DNA of 23,399 nt from Gnetum montanum (taxonomy: Eukaryota > Streptophyta > Gnetopsida > Gnetales > Gnetaceae), in the NCBI GenBank assembly GCA_015680685.1, contig MNCI01028965.1, positions 109,617-133,015 of the forward strand, given 5' to 3'. The notes beneath the pieces were generated by a model. The model made no database searches, was not told where the DNA came from, and saw nothing but the letters and a program-made list of their open reading frames with translations. Made by a program: the position numbers and the translations under genes. Positions 1-10,182 of this stretch are shown here, one piece after another. Each line of letters begins with the position of its first letter. The stretch's first letter is position 1.

Positions 1-594
1 ATCAAGGTCTTCTAATTACTAGGCTAGAGAATAACCAAGGGACGAAAGAAGAAGAACAAGCTAGCATAACTCTTCTAACTTTCCATCCTTACCATCTTTC
101 TCATTAGTTAGCACTAATGAAGGAGAACATGGCTAGGATCGAAGGGAAAATGATCAAAGGTAAAGTGAAGATGATAAAAGACCTTATTGTAGGATGAGAG
201 ACAAAGAGGGGAACCACCAGGAAAGAAGATGTAGTAAGAAACATCATAGGAAACATGGCCACGATAAGGGACATGTTGAATAAGATTCCCATGATGAACC
301 ATTGCTTACTACAAGAAGCATGATCAACATCTGTGAGGAAATTCACATTCCCACTAGACATTAGAGAGATAGTCGAATTAAATGACTTGACATGAATAAT
401 ATTCCTAAGTTTGAGGAAGGCGACAATGCTAATCTACAACAGGGTAGTCGAGGCAAGATGAGGTACTAAGGCCTAATGCAAACATAAAGGTATCCTTAAT
501 AGAGACTTGTCTAGAGAAAGTCCAAAGTAAGCAATCTAAAGTATGGTTCTTTGAAAACTAAACTTTGGATCCTTCTTTGAGTTTATGTGAGAGG

Positions 595-843
595 ATGTCT
601 ATGCATAGTTATAAGCATTACCACTATGATCCACCATTTATGCTAGTGGGGAATGGTATTTTTGAGAAACTTGTCTCTTCTAGAATAATCGTCACAAAGA
701 TAAAACAGTAAAAATGAAGGATATAACCATCGCTTACTCAGTGGAGGCCATAGAGAAGGCTCTCAGATTACCTAACACTAGGGTAAAATTGGCTGAGGTT
801 TCAACATAGGCATATGTGAAAGTAAAGAGGGAGTGGACTTAGC
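595..843 (+). pseudogene. Decayed LTR-encoded domain, related to the frame in element C's LTR
   Basis: Two overlapping frames (from 595, then a shift near 700-714) read as one broken polypeptide. The segment beginning at 714 reads MKDITIAYSVEAIEKALRLP, which lines up with GVTVDFSVQAISEVLNLL in element C's LTR frame. About half the aligned residues are identical (shared S-V, A-I, L, and N-T just after) and most others are conservative. This resembles the plant retrotransposon-associated 'putative plant transposon protein' or mobile-type domain; the name is from memory of that family and unchecked. In-frame stops and a frameshift make it a pseudogene. It lies upstream of the LTR's TATA box, that is, in U3. 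Function unknown. Confidence 0.4.
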
Positions 844-1295
844 ATTATTATGGTGATGATGAACCCAGTGATAATTTGTATGTTAGTTATAAGTCCTAGA
901 TTTGAAAAGTGTAGCACATTCCTTCTATTTATAGTCTAGTGTCTTTGGTAGAGGTTTTTGATCTTTCAAAATTAATCCTTGCACCCCTTTAAATCATAAT
1001 CTAGGGCTATATGTATAATTATAAGATCTTTAGAATGATTCCAACTTCATTTAGATGTCGTAAGATCCTTCCAACATGCTTCCTAAGGTTCTAGCTTGCA
1101 CCCAAGATTAAAGTGGAAAGTTAGTTTTGGAGGGTAGGTATCCCCTACATCAACACCAAGGTGTTGACACACCCTTCTTACAAGCCTCGTTTCCCTAACT
1201 TTGCTTAATGTATTCCCAGGGTCAATTTGGGTTGTGTTGATGAGCCTTCATTGACATCTAGGTGCTAACAAATCCTTTCTATTTCCACATGAAAA

Positions 1296-1304
1296 CTATA
1301 AATA
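1296..1304 (+). promoter_or_regulatory. Candidate TATA box of element A 5' LTR
   Basis: CTATAAATA stands in an otherwise TATA-poor stretch, about 763 bp upstream of the inferred LTR end. In element C the only comparable CTATAAATA on the sense strand lies about 742 bp before its LTR end, so the placement is mutually supporting. It would mark the U3/R boundary near 1325-1335. Confidence 0.5.
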
Positions 1305-2060
1305 TTCTAGGTGAGTTCTTTCATACATTCATTTATAACTTAGGAACTTCTTAGATCTTTTGGCATCTAGTTTGTGTGAAGAGCTCTTCCTCCCTTGGGT
1401 AAGTTGATTTTCTTCCTTGTCTTGTGTGTTTTGAGTCATCACTTTTACAAGTGCAACTAAACTCTATTAGAGTGCTATCTTACTGATGTAGCTGAGAACC
1501 ATTTGGTTGATGTGAAGCCTAGTGTTTGCATGATGAATAAATCTTGTGATTTTCTTTAATTCTATCATTGATTCCTTAAACACTAAAACACTAAAAATAA
1601 TTAAACATTAAAAAAACAAAAATATTTATTTAATTTTTATTTTCTTAAGCTATAATGATTCATCCTTGTTCAAGAAGGTCCTAACTATATGACATGGTGT
1701 TGGGTCATCGAGGTTATGGCTAAGAGCCATTTTATTACATTTTGTGTGTTATGTTGTACTTGTTACTTGAGGGATTGTGATGTGTGTGTGTTTATTAAGG
1801 TTTTGTTCCTTATAATTCTAAAATATATAAAAATTGTAAAACATAAAATTATAAATATTTTATCTATCCTTCCCACTGTGGCAATAGAGGTTTATTTGTA
1901 TTCTATACATTATAATATCTTTTATATTTCTTAAAAACAACAACATACACAAGTGTTCATAGTAGTCCACTCAACATAATCTTCAAAGTTTACAACTGGA
2001 TCACACTGCAATTTGTATGATATATCTCATTAGTCCAAAATTGGTGGGGATCCTTATCAT

Positions 2061-2078
2061 TGATGTTGTTGCTAGGGA
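2061..2078 (+). other. Primer-binding site of element A (tRNA-Asp type, decayed)
   Basis: Read against the 18-nt complement of the plant tRNA-Asp 3' end, 12 of 18 positions match and all six mismatches are C-to-T or G-to-A transitions. It lies one base after the LTR end (ATCA), the usual spacing for plant Ty3/gypsy elements. The run GTTG at 2068-2071 and the GGGA at the end are kept. Confidence 0.65.
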
Positions 2079-2177
2079 AGGCATTGGTAAATTTCCTAGA
2101 AGTACTTGTACATTCTTGAGTTTAACATTTATTCATACCTAGTGTATTCTTCTTAGTATTGTGTGTAGGTTTTAAAC

Positions 2178-3640
2178 ATGAATAAGATGGTGGATGATGC
2201 TAAGAGTCCATAAAAGACCTTAATAAGAGTACCAAAATGAAAGAAGGCTATTTTCACTTTTGAAAATTTATAAGATCTAACCATACTACTAGTTGTCTTA
2301 ACTTATCATCATGAAAAGCAAGGAAAATGTTATGATGTTCATGTACAATTTTCAAAGGAACTAGCCATGGCTGTAGTAGCTAATCTTAAGGGGGTCTTAA
2401 TCAAGATTGGGCTGTAGGAATGTTTCACATTTCATGAGGCTTCAGAGCTAGACTTTATCAATTACAAGTCTTAATTGAGGAAAGAGCTCCAAGATCATAT
2501 GCCAGAGGGGGAGGTCCATCATGGTTTTTCACTTGACCACTTAGATGAGGACTAGGAAAAGAAAGTAGACATCAAAGGCAAGGGGTCATTCTACCATGAA
2601 GGACCATGACTAAGGGCTATTAATACAAATGCTTCCAAAATCCATGAGGATGATTTTCTTCCCAGGTTCCAACATCTTCACTTATGAGAACACTTTCATG
2701 ATGATGATTCCCCCTTGTTTGACTAGGGAAATTATCATGAGCTTAATGAAGCTATCTACATTCCACAAGAGCATGTTCATGGCAGCAAGATTAAATGAAT
2801 CAACATGGTTGATGTCCCAATATATAAAGTATATACTAGTGACGATCCCCATCTTCACATGTAAGTATTTTATAATGCTTAATATTTGCAAGGAATCATT
2901 AGTGATTGTTAGAAGTTGCATTTATTTCCTTACACCTTCCTTGAGCAAGCTAAAATCTAGTACAAATCCTTGCAACCAAAGTTAATTTAAGAATGGGAGG
3001 ATATCGTTAAAATTTTCTACACCAAATTACAAACCTATGCCTGCATTTCTAATAGCTAGAAGGAGATGGACAAATAGAGGCAAGTAGCCCATGAATCAAT
3101 GAGCATTTCCATGGAGAGATATCTGAAAATAGTCCACTACCATGTGATGCATGGCTTCAGCCAAAGAAAGTAGTTAATGTACATTGTGGAAGATTTGAGG
3201 TAGGCGACAAGGAAGTAGGTGGACATGGATGTAATGGACCAAGTACAAAAAAATTTTGTGGCCCAAATTAAAGCACTCCTTAATACCATAACTAGCATGG
3301 AAAGTGAATGGAAAAAATGATAATCATCAGTGAAGCACAATCATGATCCCATGCATAGAAAGAAGGTAAAAATCATTAAAGGTACATTTGAACCTCCTAC
3401 TAATATTGAGGCTTTGGCACATGATTAAGTCAAAGCCCATAAGTCCTTGGTAGACTTAGCTCACTAGGTGGACCAAGTTTACGATTCAATGAATGAGAAG
3501 ATGACCACTACCCTTTACAACTTTCTAGATAGGGTGGTTAAAGTTATGGCTAAAGTAGTTGTACCTCCTAGATGTAGAAAGAAATACAAAGGCAAGGGTA
3601 AGGGAAATTTTTTTTTTATCTAAGAGTAGAAGGAAATATT
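2178..3640 (+). pseudogene. gag: gag of element A (broken)
   Basis: Gag packages the element RNA into virus-like particles. An ATG at 2178, about 100 bp after the PBS, opens a frame (MNKMVDDAKS...) quickly broken by stops. From about 2600 a recognisable retrotransposon gag domain follows across switching frames: a segment with LHLFPYTFLEQAKI (about 2915-2960), then an EWEDIVKIFYTKLQTY stretch (about 2990-3040), then MSISMERYLKIVHYHVMHGF (about 3100-3155). These have the hydrophobic and tryptophan/tyrosine pattern of Retrotrans_gag. A basic K-G-K-G stretch near 3590-3610 may be the nucleocapsid start, but I cannot find an intact CCHC zinc knuckle. At least ten stops and several shifts make it non-functional. 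Confidence 0.65.
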
Positions 3641-4539
3641 TGGATGAAGCTTCCTCATCCTCCAATGATAAGGGTTCATGGAAGTATTATGTAGATCCTC
3701 ATGGCTTGTAGTGTTTCCTAGTAATGTCCCATATGATTGGTCAAATTGGATGAGCTGGGATGCCCTCTAACCCCAAGTTTGTTAGAAACCAAACAAGTAG
3801 GACCTCCTACTTTAGCTAAGTGTACTATCCGAGAGGTGTGTGCCCACAAACCATGTAGTAGTATCCATAGTAACAAATTCTAAATACTTGGGGTGATGGA
3901 ATTATTATACTTTGATGTAGCAAAAAATGTTTATTCCACCAAATTCCTACACTCAAGATGTCTATGCAAGTACTTATCATTTCTATAGATTACATCTTAT
4001 TAGTACCATTCTAGCTCACAAGCTACCTATAATTAACAATAGCTTCTACTACTTGATCCCATGCAAGGTAGAATGCCTAGTGAACCAAAGAAAATTCTGT
4101 AATATTACTCAATATGTAAACCCAACTTTCATGTATGCAACTAGGCAATATTATCATATTCTTATTGATATGGATGTAGAGGAAAATTCAAGGTTCCATG
4201 GTAGATAATTTTTTCGTAAGCGTAGACATATGCATTGTGGTACTAGATCCACTCCATCCTCATCATATTGTGAAAAGGACAATACTTCAAGAAAATAGGA
4301 GTTTACATTTAGGAGGTCTTAATACCATTTCCTGAACATTATCAAAGTAAAACATCCACTTTAGGGAAGAGTTCTTTAACTACATTTGGTAGGTCCAATA
4401 CGATGGTACCTAATGCCAACAATGTCGTTACCATCACTATGTTTAGGACAACTATGTTGGCAGTGAAAGAAGGTCATTAGCCAAAAAGATGAGTGATCCC
4501 AATAGTCCCATGGTGGAGATTTAGATTGGTGAGAAAGAT
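3641..4539 (+). other. Gag C-terminal / protease linker region of element A, unrecognisable
   Basis: This lies between the gag domain and the protease. A 93-codon open stretch at 3927-4208 has no motif I recognise; its P, Y, N and Q content fits a low-complexity gag C-terminus but may be chance. No zinc knuckle is visible. I see no other gene here. Confidence 0.35.
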
Positions 4540-4908
4540 CATTGCCTAGCTCTTTATGTGTCTAGTTTAGAAGTTAACATTATTAAATTGCAATAGTACC
4601 TTGATTGGGGACTCCCTTCTGTCAAAAGTATTGATATCATGTTTGAGTTGGCAGACCAATCTTACACATACCCTGTGGGATAGTTTAATGATATGATGAA
4701 AACTATGGTGGGATGGTCATACCCTATGGACTTTTTGGTGAGAAAACTAGATCATAAGATGGAAGGTAGCTTTCTTGTCATTATGGGAAGAGCCTGGTTG
4801 AGCACCATTGATGCTACATTAGTCTTCCAAGGCCTTCACCTTAAAATCAATAGGAATGATGCAATAGGAAAAACACATTATGAGCAGATTTTATGCAATC
4901 CTTCTTAG
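4540..4908 (+). pseudogene. Aspartic protease of element A (active site lost)
   Basis: The retroviral-type aspartic protease cleaves the Gag-Pol polyprotein. In frame from 4558, the codons where the catalytic Asp-Ser-Gly should stand encode V-S-S, followed by LEVNIIKL, a typical hydrophobic strand after the active site. Downstream come a FELADQSYTYPVG segment (about 4639-4680) and the flap-to-C-terminal segment with VIMGRAWLSTIDA (about 4778-4816), matching the conserved G-R-x-W-L-x-x-x-D-A signature of plant Ty3/gypsy proteases. The catalytic aspartate is lost. In-frame stops lie near 4594, at 4681 and at 4906-4908. The frame is continuous with the RT frame downstream, so damage here is substitutional, not by indel. 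Confidence 0.7.
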
Positions 4909-5139
4909 TCTTGTGGCAAGCATGGTTATAATTGTTGTGTCATAGAATATCTTTGTGTCATCAAAGACATAAACTACCTTGAAGAATGTCTAGTCCATGA
5001 AGCCACAAATTAGGTCATTGAGAATCTAATTAATTCTCTTGCCATATTTAATGCTAAATCATCCAATTTGGAAGTTAAGAACATAATGAAGAAGACTACT
5101 ATAGTGCAATATGGTCCTAAATTCTGGGGCACTCTTTAT

Positions 5140-5609
5140 TTATTTTAGGATATGTCCACACCACCACTAGAACTCAAGCCACTTCTTGAAGGCTTAGAGT
5201 ACTTGTTTCTCATAGAAGGTCATTCTATTCTTATTAATTCCTCTCTAATGATCATCCAAAAGATTCAATTAAAAAATTTAGTTGCAAAATGGAGAAAAGC
5301 CTTTTTCTAGTCCCATGATGAACTCATGAGAATTGATAGTTTTATTTGTTAGCACTACATATACATGGACTCTAGTATTAGATCTTAGCAGATACTACAA
5401 TAGAGACTCAACTCTAATATGTGGGATGTGGTCAAAAATAAAATCATTTATCTCGTATGGATCAATTTCATCACATCTATGTTGGACAATGAGTGGATTA
5501 GTCTAACTATAGTTGTACCCAAGAAAAAAAATGAATGGAGTGTTTGCATCGACTATAAGTTACTAAATGCTATCACTTTTAAGGATCATTTCTTATTAAT
5601 TTTTGTAGA
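5140..5609 (+). pseudogene. pol: Reverse transcriptase N-terminal part of element A (split by element B)
   Basis: The frame from 5161 gives PPLELKPLLEGLEYLFL, the usual lead-in to plant Ty3/gypsy RT. Next come an SSLM-x-QK segment (about 5240-5270) and the fingers motif VVPKKKNEWSVCIDYKLLNA (about 5512-5571), which corresponds to RT domain 1/2. The frame then runs to FVD at 5601-5609, where element B is inserted, and resumes in phase at 12192. The split falls just before the palm segment containing the first catalytic aspartates. At least six in-frame stops occur between 4908 and 5420. It makes cDNA in an intact element; this copy cannot. Confidence 0.8.
5605..5609 (+). repeat. Target-site duplication (left) of element B, GTAGA
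   Basis: GTAGA directly precedes the 5' LTR and is repeated exactly directly after the 3' LTR at 12187-12191. A five-base duplication is standard for Ty3/gypsy integrase. Host codons flanking it belong to one continuous RT frame. Confidence 0.93.
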
Positions 5610-5745
5610 TGTTGATATCAACACTCCCATGCTCTCATGGGGCCATGATTATCAACGTCTCTATCTCTCTCTCTTAATAACCACAACAAAAATCATGCGA
5701 GTAGTGGGCATTTAAATTGTTGGGTGGTGGTCATCAATAGCGGCT

Positions 5746-5821
5746 GTTACGGTCATTAGTGGAAAACTTTTTAGAAGTTACGGTGGTTACGGACATTAAT
5801 GGTAGATGTTTCAGAAGTTAC
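5746..5821 (+). repeat. Two tandem 36-bp U3 repeats
   Basis: Units at 5746-5781 and 5786-5821 both start GTTACGG and end AGAAGTTAC, with a period of 40 bp. They lie upstream of the TATA box, where LTR enhancers often are. The same pair is present in the 3' LTR, so it predates the insertion. Confidence 0.75.
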
Positions 5822-5934
5822 AGATATAAGTGGGCACTTAATTGGAGAATGTGGACATTATTACACAAGAAGTGATGGTGGTTTTTGTAGCCATTACATG
5901 AAACGTAGGCATCATTATGGATGGCTGCAATGGC

Positions 5935-5941
5935 TATAAAA
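5935..5941 (+). promoter_or_regulatory. TATA box of element B 5' LTR
   Basis: TATAAAA in the context GGCTATAAAACCAGGAG is identical in both LTRs (11581-11587 in the 3' copy) although the flanks have diverged by about 10%. Transcription would start about 30 bp downstream, inside the GGGGGCTCTTTC repeats. Confidence 0.75.
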
Positions 5942-5944
5942 CCA

Positions 5945-6016
5945 GGAGGGGGCTCTTTCTACCAAAGGAGGGGGCTCTTTCTATCAATCTAGGGGGCTCT
6001 TTCTATCAATCTAGAG
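5945..6016 (+). repeat. GGGGGCTCTTTCTA tandem repeats at the predicted transcription start
   Basis: Three copies of about 22-25 bp with consensus GGGGGCTCTTTCTAYCAATC follow the TATA box immediately. The 3' LTR carries the same three copies at about 11592-11666. Because they span the expected start of R, they could offer several start or strand-transfer points; that is inference. Confidence 0.7.
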
Positions 6017-6373
6017 GGGCAACTTCCTCTCTAGAGGCAGCAGTTTCCTCCTTTCTTTTCTTGTATTTTGCAAGCTTTTGGCTGATCTTCGAGGAAGGTC
6101 CAAAATAGGAGCTAGCAGCTCAAAATTAGATCCTTGTGGGTCTTCTCGGTGATGGTAGGAGGATTCCCTCTCTCTTATTTCTATCTACAACAATGTAGGC
6201 AGTGCAGCCCATGCAAAGGATGTAAGACATGCAATTTTCTTTGGGCCAGCAACTTGTCACAGTGGTGTAGACATGGGTGAACGATCTTCCTCTCTACGAT
6301 GGTGCACAAAAGGTGGAAAATGATGGTAGGCTTTGAGAACCATAGTTACTACCCTGTGTGGACTATAGTGGGT

Positions 6374-6412
6374 AGTCTCTCTTTCTCTCTTTCTCTCTCT
6401 CTCTTCCTCTCT
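6374..6412 (+). repeat. CT-rich microsatellite in LTR
   Basis: A pyrimidine run of CTCTTTCTCTCTCTC type is matched at about 12022-12057 in the 3' LTR. Reverse-strand open reading through it yields only low-complexity Arg/Glu text. Confidence 0.85.
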
Positions 6413-6717
6413 CACAATGGTCAGAATCTTCCTACCTAGTAGTGGATACCATCGGGAGTCACAGACCAATAGTGTCAACAGGACCAGGGAAAATTTATTT
6501 CTTTTAGTTACTTCTTATATTCTCAACTTTAAGATAGTTATTCAATTTAAATTTAGATTCTTTGATTTGGTTTACTATTTTCAAAAGGCCACATAGCCCT
6601 CTCCAACTGAGACTATTCTAGAGTTTCCGTACCCATACAGCAGGTGCCCTAGGCAATAGTATCTTAAAATGAGTTTTCTTTCCTAGTGTTGGTGTGAAAA
6701 AAATTTATGCATCAACA

Positions 6718-7471
6718 CCTATTTGGAACTAGAAGGAGGGCCTTTCTCTTTCCTTTTGTTTATCTTATTTTCTTGCCATTTTTCTAGCCATTGTTATCCT
6801 ATTTTTTGAAATATCTATTTTCTGTCCTTGTCTAGTCCCTATTCTATTTTTATTCCTTGAAAATTTCATTTTCTTTGTTTCAAACTTATTTTATTTAAAA
6901 TTTTTGTTTTCAGCCATTGCCTTGAAAAATATTTTTAAAGAATTTTTGACCCCTTTATTTCCTATTTTCAGAAGTTCATTTCTTGAAAACTTTCAAGTCT
7001 CATCACCCATTTTTCTTTAATTTTTGTTGTTGTTGTTTTCAGTTTTTTTTTAAATCCTTGTTTCCTAGTCCCATTTTTGAATTTGTGTTTTGGTGTTCCT
7101 TACCTTAGTCCTAGGTTAGGTAAGGTGGTTTTATTTGATTATGCAATTTTAAGTTTATTTTTTTAAGATCTTGCATTTTATTGTTTGCCTTTTTAATTTT
7201 ATAAGTATTGTAATTTTATACATTTGTTTTTCTTTTGAAAAAAAATATAGCATATTTTAGTGTTTTTCTTTACCAAAAAAATTATTATTTCAATATTTTA
7301 TTTTATTTTTACGGAATTTTATAGTTTCATTCTAACAATTACATTTTATAATTCTGTTTTATGATTGAACTATCCTATGCTTCTAACTGACCAGTCACTT
7401 GTCTCTTCGCATTAAGGAAATAATGAGCATCACATTTCCCAAGCTTTATTCCTAGGAGAACTTAGACTAGG
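6718..7471 (+). other. Untranslated leader of element B
   Basis: This is very T-rich, gene-free sequence between the 5' LTR and gag. The primer-binding site should start within a few bases of 6717; the best candidate, TTTGGAACTAGAAGGAGGG at about 6723, has the TGG start but matches neither tRNA-Asp nor initiator tRNA-Met well. Its resemblance to a tRNA-Leu complement is weak, so the primer is unresolved. Confidence 0.55.
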
Positions 7472-8800
7472 ATGGCAGCTAATCAACTCCCAACTCCCTT
7501 AGTTAGCAACCCCTTCAACTTCACTAATTATCACGATATCCCAAAATCACTTCAAAATATAATTTTTTTTTCGAACCCACAAACAGTAGTAGTGATGTTT
7601 GCCAACATATACCATATTTTGAAACCTTACTAGGCATCCATAACATTATCTAAAATGATGTGGCATGTAGAGTATTTGTCACAATTTTTAGAACCAAAGC
7701 AATCCAATGGTTTGTGATGCTCCCTAATTCCTCTATTAACTCATGACAGGGGTTTAAAAATAAGTTTTTGACTCAATTTGACAAATTCACAAGCCCTGCC
7801 ATAGCGTCTAGCAACTTCACCAGATTAAGAAAGCTACCTAGGGAAAATGTCAGGGATTATAACCTTATATTCCTTCACCAATTGGCCTATGTGCCAAGCG
7901 AGATGCGTCCACAACCTGATGGCATCTTCAACTTTTATCTCTCTACCATTGACCCACTCTTTGCCTATGCCATCAAATCGGACCCTAACATAATAGAAAT
8001 ACAAGGAGTAATGGCTAAAGTCATGGAGCTAGAACAAATTACCCTTATGAATAGCATTCAAAACTAGTTTGGAATGATGAGCGTTAGCAATCCTATGCAA
8101 CATAGTCCTTTACCTATACCAACTTTCCCAATGACCAACACTATATTCCAAACTCCCGTTCCCCTTCAAATGACTCAACCTACAAATAGCTATTTTCAAG
8201 GTCCCACATCTTCTCCATTCCTACCATCTAACACTAGTTTGAATGAGGATCAATTGAAGGCCTTAATTCAAACCATCATAAACCAAAATAAGGTACCTAA
8301 TCCTATTGAACCCCCACCTCAAACTCAAGATCAAATGATCCAGATATTAACTTTGCTTCAAAAAATTTCAAATGAAGTAGTTGAATTAAAGAGAAACAAC
8401 AACAAGGGTCCTATACAACAAAAAAATCCTAGTTCATTAGTTAATGATGATTATTGTCGCCTCTATAAAACTAGGTAACATTATAAGAAGACTTGTCTCC
8501 AATTTTTAGCATTATATGGCAACAACAACACCCAAGGTCAACAAAATGGAAAACCTCCTATTATGGTCCTTAATGTACCTCATGAAATAGAAAATGAAGA
8601 GGTTTCCTCATTGGATCAAGTTATGATAAACAACCCCAACCCACATAATTCTCGCTATCGTAAACTAAGTAACATCATGAAAAACACACAAGAACAAACT
8701 AGGAATGACCCTTACACTCCTCTAAAAAGAAGACATCCTAGTCAAAGTAACATAAATACTCAAACTAGGCCATCTCAAACAAACACTCCACAATGATCAA
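7472..8800 (+). pseudogene. gag: gag of element B with damaged zinc knuckle
   Basis: Gag is the structural capsid protein. The ATG at 7472 gives MAANQLPTPLVSNPFNFTNY before a frameshift near 7560-7620. The main frame then carries the Retrotrans_gag core: DVACRVFVTIFRTKAIQWFV at about 7658-7717, a TGA at 7744-7746 in place of a likely Trp, and NKFLTQFDKFTSPA, LRKLPRENVRDYNLIF and DGIFNFYLSTIDP (7759-7960). A TAG lies at 8065. A Pro/Gln/Thr-rich linker (8074-8400) is followed by a nucleocapsid knuckle at 8455-8496 of form C-x2-C-x4-H-x4-C, in which the second Cys is Tyr and the residue before His is a TAA stop. A basic tail and a TGA at 8794-8796 follow. One frame runs from about 7630 through 8796 and on into protease, so gag and protease were one polyprotein. 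Confidence 0.85.
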
Positions 8801-9526
8801 ACCCACCTTCTATACTTAAAAGAACTTCACCTCAACAAGAAGCTAAATATGAACACAAGACTTATGATCTAGTTGATGATATGAAGAAAATTAAATCTAA
8901 CATCTCAATGTATGAATTTTTACAATTTAATGAAATGAACGAGGTGACTCAAGAGGTAGTTCATAAACTGAAAACCAATAAAGGAAAATTCCCAACCCTT
9001 GAAAGGCAAGTTCACTTCATAGAAAGTCCTAACACATTATCAGTACAAAATGTAAACAATTCTATGATGAGCAAGAAAGAGCAACCTCATTTCCTTACAA
9101 CTCTAATTATTTTAGGAAAGAATGTTCACAATTGTTTGATGGATTCTATAGAAACTATTAGTTTCATGCCACTTGAGGTATGTAAGGCTTTAGGAGCACA
9201 AATGATACCACAAATAAAAATTGTGATTTAAATTGATGGATCTAACGTACCAGTAGTAGGATCATTGAAAGTAGTGAAGGTACAAGTTAAAAAATCCTAC
9301 ATTTACATGTTACACTAATATTCTAGTAGTTGACATATTTCCCACCTATGGTGTGCTCTTATCTAGGACTTTTGGACCCAAGTTTGGGGGCTCCTTTAGG
9401 TCAGATTTCTTAGAACTATTAATCCCTATCAAAGGAACATCTAAATACATGACCATACCAAGAGAACCTTTCTACAAACAAGTAGTTACAATCTTTGATC
9501 AACAAAATCAATCTTTGGAAAATTGA
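8801..9526 (+). pseudogene. Aspartic protease of element B (active site Gly lost)
   Basis: It is continuous in frame with gag to 9231. The N-terminal linker includes TYDLVDDMKKIKSNISMYEF (8860-8920). The protease begins near 9085 with FLTTLIILGKNVHNCLMDS; the active-site triplet at about 9142-9150 reads D-S-I where D-S-G is expected, so the aspartate is kept but the glycine is not. It is followed by SFMPLEVCKALGA, typical of plant Ty3/gypsy proteases. After the stop at 9229-9231 and a frameshift, the frame at about 9312-9526 has NILVVDIFPTYGVLLSRTFG and KFGGSF, the conserved C-terminal half, then TIPREPFYKQ, ending at TGA 9524-9526. Plausibly inactive. Confidence 0.8.
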
Positions 9527-10182
9527 AATAGTAATATTTATGTTGAGGTTGTTGAGGTTGAGCGTAAAGAACATGTTGTAAAGTGAAACTACAAAAATAA
9601 ATCTTGTCTCTCATGCAGATCCCACCAAATCCTATCAAAGTTCTAGAGAAGGTGAAGAAATCTATTGAGACACCTTGCCTTATCAACAACATGATGGATT
9701 TCATCTGAGTAATCCACCACCTTTAGGGTAAGATAAAGATATAAATAAGACCCTACCTCTTAAAACAGTTGAAGGTGTGCTAAATTTTAATGATACATCC
9801 ATGGAACATGCTCTTAGAAAGGCTATATTTGATGATCCACCAATACCTAGACCTATCATTAAAACTTATATCAAAGAAATTCTTGATACAAACAAGTTAA
9901 GGTTATGTCTTGATTTTTGTAATTGTAATTATCAAGAAATTGTTAAACAATGTCTTGACAGGAAGTACGTTGGTGAAGTCTTTAAGATAGGAGACCTAGT
10001 CTCAAAAAAAGGTAGAACATTTGACCGAGCAAATATTCAAGGTAAGTTCTCTCTTATGTGGTTAGGCCCATTCCAAATTAAAGACGTCATTGGCCCTAAT
10101 GTATACAAGGTTGTTGATGTGCAAGGATATAAGTCACCTAGAAATTTTAATGCATTCCATCCAAAGCATTTCTACTCAGGTG
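9527..10182 (+). pseudogene. Linker and integrase C-terminal tail of element B; pol core deleted
   Basis: After the protease a linker continues (PLKTVEGVLNFNDTSMEHAL, then RKAIFDDPPIPRPIIKTYIK, about 9756-9880). Without any RT, RNase H or integrase core, the frame then reads NYQEIVKQCLDRKYVG, KIGDLVSKKGRTF, FSLMWLGPFQIKDVIGPNVY (about 9928-10100), ending in FNAFHPKHF. This is the C-terminal GPF-type module at the end of Ty3/gypsy integrase, which contacts DNA. About 3 kb of pol is therefore missing, with the junction probably at about 9880-9930, and the reading frame stays open across it (9777-10439). Whether the deletion belongs to this copy or to a whole non-autonomous family cannot be told from one copy. 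Confidence 0.8.

Larger units (their letters stand above)
1..2059 (+). repeat. 5' LTR of element A (left-truncated by window edge)
   Basis: The right boundary is set by CTTATCA at 2053-2059, immediately followed by a decayed tRNA-Asp PBS; element C's LTR likewise ends in ATCA directly before its PBS. The left boundary is not in the window, so the LTR is at least 2.06 kb. It contains a decayed domain frame (about 598-843) and a TATA box at 1296. The stretch 1-560 is purine-rich and full of short broken frames; I recognise nothing further there. The stretches 860-1290 and 1305-2059 hold no gene, and a very A/T-rich segment lies at 1560-1660. The piece 1865-1956 resembles 15094-15185, clearest (about 80% by eye) over 1903-1956, which is the best evidence for the matching 3' LTR. 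Confidence 0.6.
5610..6717 (+). repeat. 5' LTR of element B
   Basis: It begins TGTTGATATCAACAC after the duplication and ends TGCATCAACA. It is 1,108 bp against 931 bp for the 3' copy; the difference lies in about 170-180 bp (about 6437-6608) missing from the 3' LTR beside an N. Contents: two tandem 36-bp units in U3, a TATA box at 5935, three tandem copies of a GGGGGCTCTTTC repeat just downstream of TATA, a CT-rich microsatellite at about 6374-6412, and a short inverted repeat (GAGACTATT at 6609-6617 and AATAGTATC at 6655-6663). Open frames inside it (such as 5917-6108) repeat in the other LTR at 11567-11755 and are translations of the repeats. Confidence 0.92.

Noticed and set aside
104-361. 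85-codon open frame on the minus strand with hydrophobic stretches
   Set aside because: It is antisense to purine-rich LTR sequence; the hydrophobicity is the complement of an A/G-rich plus strand. No motif and no second copy.
1148-1167. Hairpin TCAACACC-AA-GGTGTTGA that resembles element B's LTR ends facing each other
   Set aside because: Only eight bases per arm, and no flanking similarity to element B's LTR was seen; probably chance or a local hairpin.
1689-1934. 81-codon plus-strand frame, Cys- and Ile-rich
   Set aside because: Lies in A/T-rich R/U5 of element A's LTR; composition explains it and no domain is seen.
5917-6108. 63-codon frame repeated at 11567-11755, with GSFYxSRGATSS-type text
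   Set aside because: Present twice only because it lies in both LTRs of element B; it translates the GGGGGCTCTTTC repeats.
6257-6478. Minus-strand frame with an Arg/Glu run
   Set aside because: It translates the complement of the CT microsatellite.
9486-9704. 72-codon minus-strand frame
   Set aside because: Antisense to the protease-linker region of element B, which has recognisable sense-strand motifs.
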